The notes: generated by a model not told the origin, from the letters alone. A DNA stretch of 64,000 bases from Tillus elongatus (GCA_964006375.1 OZ023262.1:198920778-198984777), one strand, 5' to 3'. Positions 1 through 18,426 are shown, numbered from the stretch's first letter. Translations and numbers: made by a program.

Positions 1-1110
<1,110 letters not shown>

Positions 1111-1416
1111 AATTAGAGCTAGGCTCATTTTTTTTAAACCATGGTTATTCAGATAAGTTGGTTCCAAGATGGGGACAGAGTAGTTATAAACCGCGAAACA
1201 ATAGCAGTTTTTTTAGTGTTTTTGAATATTCCTCATCAAATGGTTAATAGAGAAGGGGTTCAAATAATTGGTTTACATTTATGGAAGGAGCTGGCCATTC
1301 GGAATTTGTCACCGTGTTACTGAAGCAGCCCCTCCGGCCGTATCTACTCTATCAGGTTCCACCACCTTGATATGGGTTCCTCAGTATAGCTTTCAATCCT
1401 AGCTTTTTCTACTCTC
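1111..1416. other. Unassigned sequence
   Basis: I see no recognisable gene, RNA or repeat here. The open frames are short and have no family signature. Confidence 0.4.
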
Positions 1417-1611
1417 ATGCCCAGTTTCACAAAGCTCGATTAAATATTTAACGGCCGGTTAGTTCATCAGGGCTTCAGAGGACCACTCACAGCCTCAAAA
1501 TATTTGGTTGTCATGGCAAGATCCCGAATTATAGTATGTGATTGGTCGTCTAAAGCCTTGATTAACTAATCGACCGTTAAATGTTTAATCAAGCTTTGTG
1601 AAACTGGGCAT
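1417..1611. mobile_element. Short MITE with 48-bp inverted repeats
   Basis: A 195-bp unit starts with ATGCCCAGTTTCACAAAGCT and ends with its inverse, AGCTTTGTGAAACTGGGCAT. The arms (1417-1464 and 1564-1611) match over about 48 bp with a few mismatches. The central 100 bp is unique. There is no coding capacity, as expected for a miniature inverted-repeat element. I could not define a target duplication, so the superfamily is unknown. Confidence 0.7.
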
Positions 1612-2501
<890 letters not shown>

Positions 2502-2844
2502 TAAAATTTGCCCTCATATTCTTATCAAATAGTGCAAAATTGGTTCTCGCGGAAAATGTAAGAAGAGTGCAATTTGCAAAATGTAAACTCGTGCAAAGTT
2601 GTTTTTTGAAAACATAAGCACGAAACTCATTGGCCGAGACTGTCATTATCCTTGCGTTATAGGAAAAAGTAATTTTCGTGATTATTGGCAGTTTAATTCT
2701 TACTTTGTTAGTGAAACAGTCATCAGGTCTGAAAACATGTTGTGGTAAATTCGTTCTGCGAACTCTGCTTGCCAGTACTCATTACAGGTTCCATCCTCAC
2801 ATGGTAAAGTTATTTATAGAGATTTTGGAGAGCTAAAAAAGTAT
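2502..2844. other. Unassigned sequence
   Basis: Spacer between the ATT array and the next TA-hairpin element. I recognised nothing in it. Confidence 0.35.
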
Positions 2845-4143
2845 GGACGCAGCAAGTGCGTTATGGAAGTGAATTTTCATAAAAATGTTTAATAGCAAAT
2901 ATGTTTTTTTTAATGAAAGCAAGCATCAAATTTGGTTACCAGTATGACCTATCTAGTAAAAAAATGTACCATATTCCATCAAAATAAATTTATTGCTTGA
3001 AAAAGTACAAAAATTCTCCGAAAATAAACTTAAAATATTAGGTAGCAAATTAAGTTATTGAACTTTGAATCATGAAATGAAAATTCGCTACCAAAAGGAA
3101 CTTACTGCGTCCCGAATTTTTTTCTTACAAACATGCATTATATTTCTATGAAAACTGCAAAAATGCAATAATGTTATAAAAAGATGTCATCGCCAACGAC
3201 TTATGAGCTATGCTGTGATTGTAAAAAAATTTTACAAGATGCAGCTCAAGACAGCCTATAATTAACATACATAAATTTTCTCGTATCTCGCATGATAACG
3301 GATATATTGAGCTTTATCCTAGAAATGCACCACCCTGTATATATGTAAACAGATAAAAACTGAAACTAACCCCGGAAATGGATTCTAGGGGGCCTAGTTC
3401 GTGCTCATTTGAAAAAGTCTTATCAAAATTCAAAAGTCAAGATCTCCTCAACCGTGAATTTTTTCTACGACAGTGCGATGAAAATTATAGACTACTAGGT
3501 CATAAATTCTGTAACGAAAACTACTGCCAAACCTTCAGAGAAAGGGTCACTTTGGAATGATTTTTTGCAAATATTTTAATAAAATGAAGGACAATGATAG
3601 TGAAGCTGAAACTTAAGGTTTTGCAAAACACACTTTTTGTCACATTTTCTTTACATAACCCATTTTCATTTCAGGTCCTCCGCCTAAAAGTTGCCAATTT
3701 TGACCTTTCAAATTGCGACTTTGACGTTTTAAGAAGAAAAACTATAAAATTTTTAAAGTAGCACTTCTTGACCTCTTTGAGTCAAAGAACCTACTTGACA
3801 CAAAATATTTTGGTTATGTGCGTTTCTCTGGTCATCGGTGGCACCCAAAAATGTTTCCTTTGTATGCCTATAACTTTTATTGTTGTAACCTAGAGATTTA
3901 AATTTTGGTACGTAGTATACTTTTAAAAATATAAACCTGCGTACCAAATTTAGTTGCCATAGCTTTGTTATTTCAGGAGATATAACAGTTTTACGGAAAA
4001 ATACCCAATATTTTCCCGGAAAAACAAGTCCGATTTTCCTGGCTAAAGAAGTAATCCAAGCCACTTGCAAAAAGAACGCACTTACCAGACTTGATCAAAA
4101 ATCGATGCACTTTTTTTTGAGTTATTGGTGTAATACATATATT

Positions 4144-4228
<85 letters not shown>

Positions 4229-4361
4229 TAATATAAAAATTGAAACTGACCTCGGATATGTGTTCTAGAGGTCCTAGTTAGCGCTCATTTTGAGAAATTT
4301 ATTCGATATTCAAAAGGCGCGATCTCCTTATTAGTGGTTTTTCTTCCACGAACATTTACTA
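2845..4361 (-). mobile_element. TA-hairpin element, long copy
   Basis: Near-complete reverse copy. It starts with the hairpin GGACGCAGCAAGTGCGTTATGG at its 3' end. A second, inverted hairpin-like motif lies at about 3075-3115. A first head (GGATTCTAGGGGGCC...) lies at about 3360-3470, the body continues, a (TA)n array fills 4146-4225, and a second head runs to about 4361. It has the same module order as the copies at 11.6-13.1 and 23.1-24.4 kb. Open frames inside it (3378-3560, 3753-4070) are not conserved as proteins. Confidence 0.75.
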
Positions 4362-5145
4362 GAAAATGAAAGATTGTTAAAAAATTAGGTAGGAATTCCA
4401 CAGTTGAGACTGAGAGCTGCATTTCAACGATAAGAAATAGAACTATTATAGAATAGATCTACATTCTGTCTAACCAGATAAACATACTAGAACGGGGAGA
4501 ACATTTAAGGCGTCAATATAGCTAATCAATTTCATTTATTATTTTCTAATTTTTATATGAATGTAGTCCTCAACTGTCAATCACTATGTATACTTGACCT
4601 AATGAACCTAGCATTTGGTATTATAGTTATCTACTCAGATGTTAACAAACGTTATTCGTACAAAATATGTTCGTATAGAAGATGATCTTAATACATTACG
4701 AAACATAACATCTGATTTCGTTAGTTTTCTGTAGTAGATATACGATTCCAGGATGCCACATACATCTAAAAATGTAATTGCTACTTGTGCACCTACACCA
4801 GTTACAAATAAAAAACAATTCGAGCTGTAACTTACGTAAGTATTTGTGTAATGAATGATGCTAATGTAAACCGAATCAGATCAAGCTAAATGATCATACC
4901 AGACTATTGTTTTTCTTATGTGTGAATGAGCACAAGCGTGAAGGTGGTAATCACTTTTTTGTCTGCCCTGCTATTATATCTGTTAATAAGATTATTTCAG
5001 CACCTCATTGTTTATTATAATCTATACAAATCAAATAGTTTTTGTACAAGTATGGATAGGTATTAATTAATTTTAGAATCGCTAGCTGAGTTTTACAAAG
5101 TTATAAGTCAGGTAAGGAATATATACAATTAAAACTTAGCTCTAT
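4362..5145. other. Unassigned sequence
   Basis: AT-rich sequence without long open frames, tRNA-like folds or similarity to the other repeats in the window. It could be intronic or intergenic host DNA. Confidence 0.35.
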
Positions 5146-5952
<807 letters not shown>

Positions 5953-6274
5953 CTTTCATTTCAAAACTAGCCACCCTTAAAAATTTCTTATCAAGGACAT
6001 ATGGTTAAAAAAACAGGTCAATTGGGATTTCGAGGGGCACGTTCAAAAACAGTATTTTCGTAATTTTACTTTACACCCCCTAAGCCCCAGTCACCCCAAC
6101 TTCATAATTTTAAATAACTCCTAGCTTGAGATACATCATTTTAAAGTTATTTAAAATCCTAATTCAACGGCGTTTACGAAATTTAAATCCACCGCCAACT
6201 TTTGAATTTAGAAGAAAATAACATCAAAAAACATATTAAAAAAAATAATTAATAGTTTAAGACAAAACCCTGTG

Positions 6275-6530
6275 CTCAAAGTGCCCTCAGTTGTTAGCTA
6301 AACAATAAAATAGTCGATCGACGAAACTTTTTGAAATGTTTCTGTAGTAATTTGTCGGCAAGCTTGGGTGATCCTATATTTTAGAACATGAATATTCTCT
6401 GGCGGAGGATTATGGTACACAACTGATTTCAAATAACCCCAAAGGAAGAAGTCCAGTGGTGTTAAGTCGGGAGATCAGTCCTACACCTAAGACATAGTGT
6501 GGTGGTGCACCGTCCTGTGATAGTTTTTTA
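6275..6530 (-). pseudogene. Tc1/mariner-type transposase C-terminal fragment
   Basis: The reverse strand reads QDGAPPH, the motif around the second catalytic Asp of IS630/Tc1/mariner DDE transposases. After a frame change comes LTPLDFFLWGYLKS, which surrounds the third catalytic residue in this superfamily, then RITQACRQITTETFQKV. The two motifs are in different frames and the N-terminal half is missing, so it cannot code for an active enzyme. The fragment ends beside the left arm of the palindrome at 6533. Confidence 0.7.
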
Positions 6531-6532
6531 AA

Positions 6533-6642
6533 TTATTTTTTGTGTAACAATAATGGTGAACTAGCTATAGCTTTTTCTCAGATATTACACAAATGTGAAA
6601 ATGAAATTTATGAATTAAGCCTACAAACTTTCAAACGAACGA

Positions 6643-6710
<68 letters not shown>

Positions 6711-6843
6711 TAGAGTTTTTTTAAAGGATGTTGTTCGTTTGAAAGTTTGTAGGCTTAATTCATAAATTTCATTTTCACATTTGTGTAATATCTGAGAAAT
6801 AGCTATAGCTAGTTCACCATTATTGTTACACAAAAAATAATTT
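6533..6843. repeat. Palindrome centred on a TA array
   Basis: Inverted arms of about 107 bp (6533-6639 and 6737-6843) are almost identical, with one mismatch seen (TTTTT against TATTT). They flank a (TA)n array at 6645-6708. A short asymmetric stretch (TTAGAGTTTTTTTAAAGG) lies on the right of the array. An 85-codon frame across the right arm is an artefact. Confidence 0.9.
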
Positions 6844-7035
6844 AGTGTGTCTCTTAATCTGGTACACATTTTAGTCATACTACTTTATCATTACATTTTG
6901 AACCTCCACATTCATTCACATCGTACAAGTTATATAAGACAGAGTAGGCGTCAATTTGTCAGGAGGAATTTAAGTAGGTTTAGCTGATATAGAAATACAA
7001 AGTTGAGAGAAAACAAGGATTAGTAAGAAATAAAA

Positions 7036-7970
7036 AAAGTTTCGGGACGCAGCAAGTGCGTTATAGTAGCGAATTTTCATAAGAATTGTACATTATAATT
7101 ATACGGCATATTAGTAAAGTTAATACTTTGAACATACACCGACCTTGAAGATCGATTTTAGAGGTCCTGGTACGCGCACATTTGAAGAATTCTTTCGAAA
7201 GTGTTGCCATCGATATCTCTATATTATCAAAATAAAAAGTCTGGACGCAGCAAGTGCGTTATGGCAGTGAATTTTTATAAAAATACTTTGAATATCAAAT
7301 ATGTCTTTTTAATGCAAGCAGTCATCAATTTGGTTACCGGTATAACCTATATAGTAGGAACAATGTGCCATATATTATCAAGATAACTTATTGTTTGTAA
7401 ATGTACAAAAAAATTTCCCACAATAAACTTTAAATGTTGGTTTCCTAGTCAACAAACCTTAGGGTAATAGCAAATTGAGTTATTGAAATTTGAAGCATTT
7501 AATGAAAATTTGCTACCAAAACGGACTCACTGCGTCTTGGTTTTTTTTCTTACAAACATATTTCGATAAAAAATGCAATAAAATAAGGGTGTTCGAAAAA
7601 AAATTTGTAGGGATCACCAACGACTTATGGGCCAGCCGGTGATTGTCAAAATAATTTTATAAGATGCAGCACAAGACACCCTATGATTAACTTATAAAAA
7701 ATTTCTCGTCTCTTGTATAATAATTATATTGAGCTTTACCGTAGAAATGCGTCACCCTGTATATATGTAAACACATCAAAACTGAACGTAAACCCGGATA
7801 TGGATTCCAGGGGGCCTAGTTTGAGCTCATTTGAAGAAATCTTTTTAAAATTCTAAAATCGCGGTCTCCTCATTGACGAATTTTTTGTACGAAAATTAGC
7901 TAAAAATTATGGACCGTTAAACCATAAACTTAACTAAAGCTACCGCCAAAGCATCGGAGAGAAAATAACT
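7036..7970 (-). mobile_element. TA-hairpin element copies, no TA array
   Basis: A hairpin end at 7044 is followed by an isolated head fragment (about 7135-7235). A second hairpin begins at 7243 and leads into the body, the inverted hairpin-like motif (about 7500-7540) and a head (about 7790-7890), ending near 7970. The head-to-body junction carries only ACCCTGTATATATGTAAAC, so this copy shows the unexpanded state of a site that is a (TA)n array in other copies. Confidence 0.65.
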
Positions 7971-8285
7971 AACCTGTTGCATATCAGTCCTTTTTGTAAA
8001 ACTTCGATCCCTTATATGTGTTGATAAAACATAACAAACACTGTTTAGTCCACCCACTATCATTAATAAAGGAATAATTTGCAAATTTTCAAATAAAACA
8101 AATAATTTGCCAACTCAAACAGATAAACATATAAACAATCTAATACCATACGATAAACGTCACTTACAGCGTGTAACAGACCTGCGCAATAATATGAAAT
8201 GTTTTGTTGCCAGGCAACGACATACTAGATCTCATATGAGCCAGGTTTTCCATTGTCAATGAAACACGGTGATATTAAAAATAAA

Positions 8286-8535
8286 TGTTTCAAATTTGAA
8301 TAGATCAATTTTCTAAATCTAGAAAGCTGAATTTTGGCACATAGTTATGTCTTTACCAAAGCAATATGTACACCACATTTCATCGAAATATCTTTGTAAT
8401 TTTTGGAGAAAAATTTTTTTTCGAAAGAAAACTCAAAATTTTCCCGGAAAGCCTTGTCAGATTTTCCTGGCTAACGAACTCATCTAAGCTATTAGTAAAA
8501 GAAAGGCACTTGCCGAGTTTTATCTCACCACCAAT
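8286..8535 (-). repeat. TA-hairpin element body fragment
   Basis: It matches the body section containing AAAACTCAAAATTTTCCCGG and TTTTCCTGGCTAACGAACT. Head, array and hairpin are absent. Confidence 0.6.
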
Positions 8536-8939
8536 ACCTCTATAATAGTGATTTAAAAAAAATAAAAATTCACTAAAAATCTTGCGTTTTACCTCCATTT
8601 GAGAAAAACGCCCAAAACTCAATTTTCTACGAAGGTAAAGAACTGAATTTTGCTATATCTGTAGGTAGTGTAAGTCTCTTTGAAAGAAACTTGTATTAAA
8701 AATTTCATTAAAGCTATACAGAAGCTTTCCAGAAGGAAACTTAATTCATATTTGGAAAAGTGTCTGCCAAAATATAAACGAGCAGTTATTTTTCCTTATT
8801 AATCGCCAGTATGATTTCGTTTTAGTCAACCAAACTTATTTAGGCGTTTTAAACAAAAATGATATCTTGTTCAAAACGTATGAAATCTGTGCACTATTGT
8901 TTCTCCAAATGTGGAAATAAAACATTGAAAAAAAGATAC
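8536..8939. other. Unassigned sequence
   Basis: Nothing recognised. The sequence is AT-rich without extended coding. Confidence 0.3.
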
Positions 8940-9045
8940 ATGCATCCAGCTGGATTCGATCGCGTCACTTTCTACGTGGGATGCAGCATCATAACTATCT
9001 GGGCAGCTGTCAAGAAAGGTTCTACTTGCGTGATACCTTAGATCG
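8940..9045 (-). repeat. tRNA-like SINE fragment
   Basis: The reverse strand has a degenerate A-box-like GCCCAGATAGTTATG and a B-box-like GATCGAATCC at tRNA-like spacing. A related arrangement with the words GTTATGAT lies at 35.4 kb. I infer a tRNA-derived SINE head. The rest of the element was not delimited, and a chance match is possible. Confidence 0.35.
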
Positions 9046-9729
9046 GCCCCATGCCCAGGATATTATATCCAGAGTATACATAATTAATTAATTACAAAAA
9101 ATTAGGTAGTATGAATATCATTGAAACACGCCCCACTGCTGTTTCGGTCTTTTATGACGTCTTATGTTTAAGTTTCAAGATAAAAGAAACGATTTTAGAA
9201 TCATTTTTATAAATACTTGGCTTGATTTTGTTTAAATTTCTGATACATTATTATGCGACAGTATAATATATCTATGCTGCGCTAAAACTGTGTTTGAGGC
9301 CGCTAATAAAGGTACAAAAATAGTGTATTTTAATAATTGATTGAATCGCCCAGTTAAATAACAATCACTTGGCAAATTTTTAATTGCATGTCATCTGTCA
9401 TTTTCCATAACTGTGGCCGAGATTCAGGATTGTGGATTCGGGTATTATGTTTTCTGCCTGGTATATATTTGGTTTGGTTACCGTTACAGTATGGTTTATA
9501 TCTGTTGTATGAATTAATCTACGCGTGGCAGTTAACTACTCTGTCTGTCAAGCATTCGACTTTAACCACTAAGTCGTTTCAACGCATATCTTTGGGATTT
9601 TATTTTTAATTTGGAAAAAACTCTAAATATTGTGGACCAAATTACTTAAAATTCACAACATATGTTTATTTGCACTATTCGTAGCCACATGTGAAGTATC
9701 ATTTCAGTTACTCTGATACTTACAAAAAT
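9046..9729. other. Unassigned sequence
   Basis: A 73-codon frame at 9388-9609 (plus strand) has no recognisable motif. I see no other feature. Confidence 0.3.
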
Positions 9730-10062
<333 letters not shown>

Positions 10063-10689
10063 AAATGCTGACGAACAAAAAAAAAAGATAAATATGACAC
10101 CCGGGATGAGCTACTACTTAAAAAACCCACCTTTAAAAACGCTAATTGTTAATTACTAAAAAGGCAAAAATAATACTGCCTGTCTGCATCAACGAACTTA
10201 AGTAACAGGATAAGTAAGAACAAGATAAATAGTCCAATACAATTCGAATTATGCGGTAATTACTACGATCCTAACAATTAACAAGCAGTTAATTGTATTA
10301 CTGCGTTCTCACAGAAAAAAGTCTACTTAGATTGTTATAGTACCCAATATACATATTTCCGTGCTAATATATGTGCAATAATATTGACTAACTGTGCAAA
10401 ATTTTTATATTAAAATATACCTACTGACTCTCCAAAAAATCTGAACACCCAGTAACAGTCGACCAATTGCAGTCTAATGTTATATAATACTGTCTTGTCT
10501 CTAATAAGAAATGATATCGACAAAAAATGTTTACACTTTCAAATTCTGTTTTATCAAAAAATCATTTCTTTAAATTTGCCTTTCCTTCAGTTCGAAGTAA
10601 TATTTCGTAGCAATTTGTGCCCAATTTATTAACTAATAAATTAACATACCTAGGCGCCGATTACGGATCAATTACAATCATTTACGTGA
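10063..10689. other. Unassigned sequence
   Basis: No gene recognised. It may include the left flank or terminal region of the Tc1-like element that follows, but I could not pair inverted repeats. Confidence 0.3.
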
Positions 10690-11550
10690 ATTCGAAAGGA
10701 GGCGCATTATTGGTATGCGGAAAGCCGGTTTTTTAATCTGACAAATTTCCGACCGCATAAGACGGAGTGTGTTAACAGTGTTACAGTGATGGTGCAGTTG
10801 GTCTAAAGAAGGAATCTATAATCCTCGTCATGGATCCGGACGACCTCTAACAACTTCAGCACGTGGAGATCGTCATTTTAGGATTGCGGCTTTACAAGAC
10901 AATGTCCACACCACGATCGATTGAAAATGCTTGGCTAGGAGTTTAACAACAAAGAGTCCCTACGGCAACGATACATCGCAGAATACGCGCTTTTGGGCTG
11001 CGTTGGTATAGACCACATTTATGTCTCCTACTGACACCTCGACATGGTGTTGCTCGGTTTGAGTGGTATAACGGAAGATCAAATTTGGATGGTGAATGGA
11101 ATCGTGTTGTCATCTCTGACGAGTCCCGATTCTGTGTTTGGGTCCACGATTGTCGCAAAAGAGTCAGATGATTACGTGAAGAACGCATACATTTAGAATT
11201 TGCTGTGGAACGGCATACGGTCCTTACACGGGTACGATGTTATGTGGTGCGATAGCATACGGTAGCAGGTCATCTCTTGTTTTTATTGACAGTAATTTGA
11301 ATGCTAATGATTACATAGGAAGCATACTGCAGGCTGTTGTACTGCCGTGCTTATGAGGGTTAATTCGACCTTTTTTCCAACAAGACAACACACGTCCAAG
11401 TACAGGAAGGGTTACTACAAGAAAACAACGTGATCCTGCTGCATGGCCTTCTCGCTTCCCAGACATTTCACCATTCGAACATGTGTGGGATATGATTGGA
11501 AATTGACTGAGTAATTAACCCCAACCGTCAAATAACCTAGGTGACCTTCA
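10690..11550 (+). pseudogene. Tc1-like transposase pseudogene
   Basis: Spread over several frames are the ordered signatures of a Tc1-family DD34E transposase. ERRRIIGMRKAGF and GSGRPLTTSARGD form the N-terminal DNA-binding region and GRPR-like linker. Then come RRIRAFGLRWYRPHL, VVISDESRFCVW (first catalytic Asp), WGAIAYGSRSSLVFI, FFQQDNTRPSTGRV (second catalytic Asp) and RFPDISPFEHVWDMIG (third acidic region). At least four frameshifts or stops separate them. The length of about 290 codons is below the roughly 340 usual for Tc1. It is a dead copy immediately upstream of a TA-hairpin element. Confidence 0.85.
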
Positions 11551-11554
11551 ATTT

Positions 11555-13081
<1,527 letters not shown>

Positions 13082-13442
13082 TAAAGAATTTCTTAGTTTA
13101 TATAAATCTCGTAGCTTTATGGATATTCAATCTACTAATAGTAAGATAATACGTTATTACTGCAATTTCTCACACTTATTGCATTTGCATACGTTTATGG
13201 TGTGGTTATTATAACATTATTGCATATATTTTCTCACATATTAGTAAATTATGTCATTAAAAATTTATATTCATCGTATTTAATTTATACGGTTGTCGTA
13301 ATTATTTGTTTTGGTTTAGAATTAAACTTACTTAACCGTTTATTTGTTAGGGTAGGTTAGTTCATAGCTGTACTCAAATAAAATAAGATTAATTTTGCAA
13401 TAGTAAAACTATTTGGTTTTAAAATCTACAGCTAATTTAAGT
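13082..13442. other. Unassigned sequence
   Basis: AT-rich flank of the inverted duplication, with no recognisable feature. Confidence 0.3.
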
Positions 13443-14385
13443 TAACGGTAAAGAAAGAGCTCTGGTTGGATAAAGTACAGCTAACCATCTGGCCACATGA
13501 TTGGGCTGTTACGATCTATCCACCTTCGGGGATGCCTATCATCTGGGTAATTTTGTTTTTATTTAATAGTTCCATTCGACGTGGTCGTAGGTGACCGTTA
13601 AGCATGAGGCAGAGACAGTGAAAGACTGACAAACAACTCATCTGTATGATGTACATACGGTTCTAAACGAATGGAGGGAGATTAAGAGGATTTAACTTTA
13701 AACTCGCTAGGAAAAACATCCACCATCTTCCAAGGAGAAATGCTGGCTATAAATCTCTGTCTGCAAGAGTGCATACAAATAAAACTCAGAAATAGAGAGA
13801 TCTACCTCCTATCAGACAGTCAAGCAGGACTAAAGATTTTGAAATGTTTCAAAACTGATCTGGGACTGCAAAAAATCCTTGAAGCAACAGGCTACAACAA
13901 CAAAGTAACTTTGATGTTGGTATCAGGGCGTCAAAGCATCACGGCATCAAGACACGAAATGAAATGAAGGAACAGATGGCTTTGCAAAAGGGGCAGCTAC
14001 AACATTATGCTCTGGTCTAGAAATAAACTTGATACCTCGGAGAGGAACCAAATGCTGTCATACTGTAGGAAAACGCCTGGCTCAAAGCATGCAAAATGGT
14101 TCATCACCATGTCAAAAGAGAGTCTAAACTGTTTCCTGAATTGGACAGGAACTACTTGGGAATAACAAAAGCACTTTTCACAGGAGATTCCTCAGTAAAG
14201 TATCACCCTATGAAGATGGCTTAGGCAGACAGTGAATACTGCCGATACTATACCGAAGCAGCAGAAACAACAGAACACTTGCTATGCGACTGCGGGGCTC
14301 AGTCATGTAAAAGTTCGTATACCTTGGAGGGGTGACTTTAGCACCTCAGGAAATAGATAAAATGGCCCACAAAAAGAAAAAGTTT
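13443..14385 (+). pseudogene. Non-LTR retrotransposon RNase H and tail, copy 1
   Basis: One frame reads FQGEMLAINLCLQECIQ followed by IYLLSDSQAGLKILKCF. This is the central part of an RNase H domain (Glu in GEMLAI, Asp in SDSQA), as found at the C-terminus of I/R1/Jockey-type polyproteins. Downstream, out of frame, are a GHQGITGNE-like region, LLGITKALFTGD, and a Cys/His tail (YCRYYTEAAETTEHLLCDC). Frameshifts and stops make it non-functional. It ends with CCCACAAAAAGAAAAAG, immediately followed by a TA-hairpin 3' hairpin. It is the left arm of a large inverted repeat with 15836-16657. Confidence 0.8.
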
Positions 14386-14444
14386 GGACGCAGCAAGTGC
14401 GTTAGGCAAGTGAATTTTCATAAAAATGTTTTTAATAACAGGAT
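14386..14444 (-). repeat. TA-hairpin 3' end fragment
   Basis: About 60 bp: hairpin GGACGCAGCAAGTGCGTTAGG plus the subterminal GTGAATTTTCAT motif. It then joins abruptly to a second RNase H copy. The insertion point in the retrotransposon tail is the same as in the two neighbouring copies. Confidence 0.75.
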
Positions 14445-14740
14445 TGGGAATAAGAGGATCTAATTTTAAACTCGCCAGGAAAAACATCCACCATCTTCCA
14501 AGGAGAAATGCTGGCTATAAATCTTTGCCTGCAGGAGTGCATACAAAGAAGACTCTGAAATAGCGAGATCTACCTCCTATCAGATAGCCGGGCAGGACTA
14601 AAGACTCTGCAATGCTTCAAAACTGAACTGGCTACACTACACTTGCTATTCGACTGCATGGCTCAGTTCTGCAAAATGCTCAGGGGGTGACTTTAACACC
14701 TCAGGAAATAGATAAAATAGCACATAAAAAGAAAAAGTCT
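14445..14740 (+). pseudogene. RNase H region, copy 2, internally deleted
   Basis: It repeats copy 1 from AAGAGGATCTAA through the SDSQA-like stretch. It then jumps to the Cys/His tail (TGGCTACACTACACTTGC) and the end phrase before the hairpin. About 500 bp is missing relative to copy 1. Confidence 0.75.
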
Positions 14741-15835
<1,095 letters not shown>

Positions 15836-16657
15836 TTTCTTTTGTGGGCTATTTTATCTATTTCCTGAGGTGCTAAAGTCACCCCTCCAAGGTATACGAA
15901 TTTTTGCAGGATTGAGCCCCGCAGTCGCATAGCAAGTGTTCTGTTGTTTCTTCTGCTTCGGTATAGTATCGGCAGTATTCACTGTCTGCCTAAGCCATCT
16001 TCATAGGGTGATACTTTACTGAGGAATCTCCTGTGAAAAGTGCTTTTATTATTCCCAAGTAGTTCCTGTCCAATTCAAGAAACAGTTTAGACTCTCTTTT
16101 GATATGGCGATGAACCATTTTGCCTGCTTTGAGCCTGGCGTTTTCCTGCAGTATGACAGCATTTGGTTCCTCTCCGAGGTATAAAGTTTATTTCTGGACC
16201 AGAGCATAATGTTGTTGCTGCCCCTTTTGCAAAGCCATCTGTTCCTTTATTTCATTTCGTGTCTTGATGCCTTGATGCTTTGATGCCCTGATACCCACAT
16301 CAAAGTTACTTTGTTGTTTGTAGCCAGTTGCTACAAGAATTTTTTGCAGCCCCAGTTCAGTTTTGAAACATTTCAGAGTATTTAGTCCTAGCGAGTTTAA
16401 AGCTAAATCCCCTTAATCTCCCTCCGTTCGTTTAGAACCGTCTGTATACCATGCAGATGAGTTGTTTGTCAGTCTTTCACTGTCTCTGTCTCATGCTTGG
16501 CGGTCACCTATGACCACGTCGAATGGAACTATTAAATGAAAACAAAATTACGCAGATGATAGGCATCCCGAAGGTGGATAGGTCGTAACAGCCCAATCAT
16601 GTGGCCAGCTGGTTAGCCGTACTTTATCCAACAAGAGTTTTTTTCTTTGCCGTTAAT
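15836..16657 (-). pseudogene. RNase H region, copy 3, inverted
   Basis: Reverse complement of copy 1 with high identity through the shared tail, the Cys/His region and the RNase H region. About 100 bp is missing around the GEMLAI stretch. It also contains the flank GGTGACCGTTAAGCATGAGG, seen here as its complement. Together with 13443-14385 it forms inverted arms of about 0.8-0.95 kb. Confidence 0.8.
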
Positions 16658-17190
16658 TATAAACCAATTTATTCAAAAAGTATGTATATTAATTTGACCT
16701 TTACAGCTATAATTACTTGTTTCCACTAAGCTCCTCTCAGCCATTTTATTTAATTCGTGGCAATCTTTGGATACTTTTCCGTAATGATTAATGATTATTG
16801 TGAAATCAATATGTTTGACACGGAATATTTTTAAAACAGCTCATTCAAATATTACCTACGTTTATATTTTTGAAATCAGAAAAAAAATGGACCTCAATTT
16901 TGAGTAATACTAAGTTAATTTAGATAATATTTTCTATTTTGCGATGTTAATTGGGTTTTACCAAAAACAACAGAGCCGGTACATAAGGATGTAATGTATA
17001 CGGCTAAGGTAAGAACAACCCGATATACCTACTCTACGGCAAAACAACTGATTTTTAGCTAGGGCTGGCAACATGGCATCGAATCTATTCAACTTGTTTC
17101 AGTACGTAGGAATCGCCCACGAGCTATCGACCTGTTGTAGATGATGTCTGTATTCTATCTAATGTCATGAATAAGATAATTTAAAAAGTT
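16658..17190. other. Unassigned sequence
   Basis: No open frame, RNA or repeat recognised. Confidence 0.3.
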
Positions 17191-17474
17191 TGAACGCTGT
17201 AAGTGCGTTATGGTAGTGAATTTTCACAGAAATGATCTGGCACATTTTTTATAACTTTTTTTCTTGTAACATAGAAATCTAAATTTTGGTGCATAGTTTA
17301 CTATTTATATCGTAAACCTACCTACCAAATTTGGTAACCATAGCTTTTTTATTTTTTGAGATAACATTTTTTGTGAAAGTAAACCCAAAATTTTTCTTAT
17401 CCAAGCCACTTACAAAAGAAAGGTACATGTCACATTTGATCAAAATCGGCTTATAATTTTTTAAGTTATAGGTG

Positions 17475-17570
<96 letters not shown>

Positions 17571-17695
17571 ATATAAAAATTGAAACCCGGATATCGGTTC
17601 TAAGGGTTCAAGTTCAAGCACATTTGCAAACAATTTTTCAAAATTCAACAGTCGAGATCTCCCCATTATTGAATTTTTTCTACGAAAATTCACTA
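17191..17695 (-). mobile_element. TA-hairpin element, short copy
   Basis: Complete short-form element: a diverged hairpin (GAACGCTGTAAGTGCGTTATGG) at the left, body A only, (TA)n array at 17477-17567, head, and the palindromic 5' end GAATTTTTTCTACGAAAATTC. It has the same structure as 24867-25420. It lies 97 bp from an opposite-orientation copy, so the two heads face each other. Confidence 0.8.
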
Positions 17696-17792
17696 ATAGG
17701 TAATCACAATTGTTTAACTAAAAATCCAAAACACTTCTATTTCAATTGATGTAATAGGTTATAAAGTTTATTTGACTTCTAATTCTATTTTT

Positions 17793-18275
<483 letters not shown>

Positions 18276-18382
18276 ATTAATTTGTAATTAATTAAATCTG
18301 ATGAGTATGTGAAAACTGAAACCTGTGATGAGCACTGATAAGTACACTTGGAGAACCCAAATTACCACAACACATATTGCAA

Positions 18383-18426
18383 AGACCTTACGATCGTTTC
18401 GCTGACAACGTCAGCGTCATCAGAGG
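18383..18426 (-). ncRNA. Hammerhead ribozyme motif in the Penelope terminal repeat
   Basis: The minus strand reads CUGAUGA (18417-18423), one extra base, a 6-bp stem II GCTGAC/GTCAGC with loop GTT, then GAAAC and a very short stem III, ACG/CGT. A GUA cleavage triplet and AGG follow. The AGG can pair with CCU just upstream of the core to give a weak stem I. Hammerhead motifs in terminal repeats are an established feature of eukaryotic Penelope-like elements. The conserved core bases appear intact. Activity is not shown. Confidence 0.7.
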
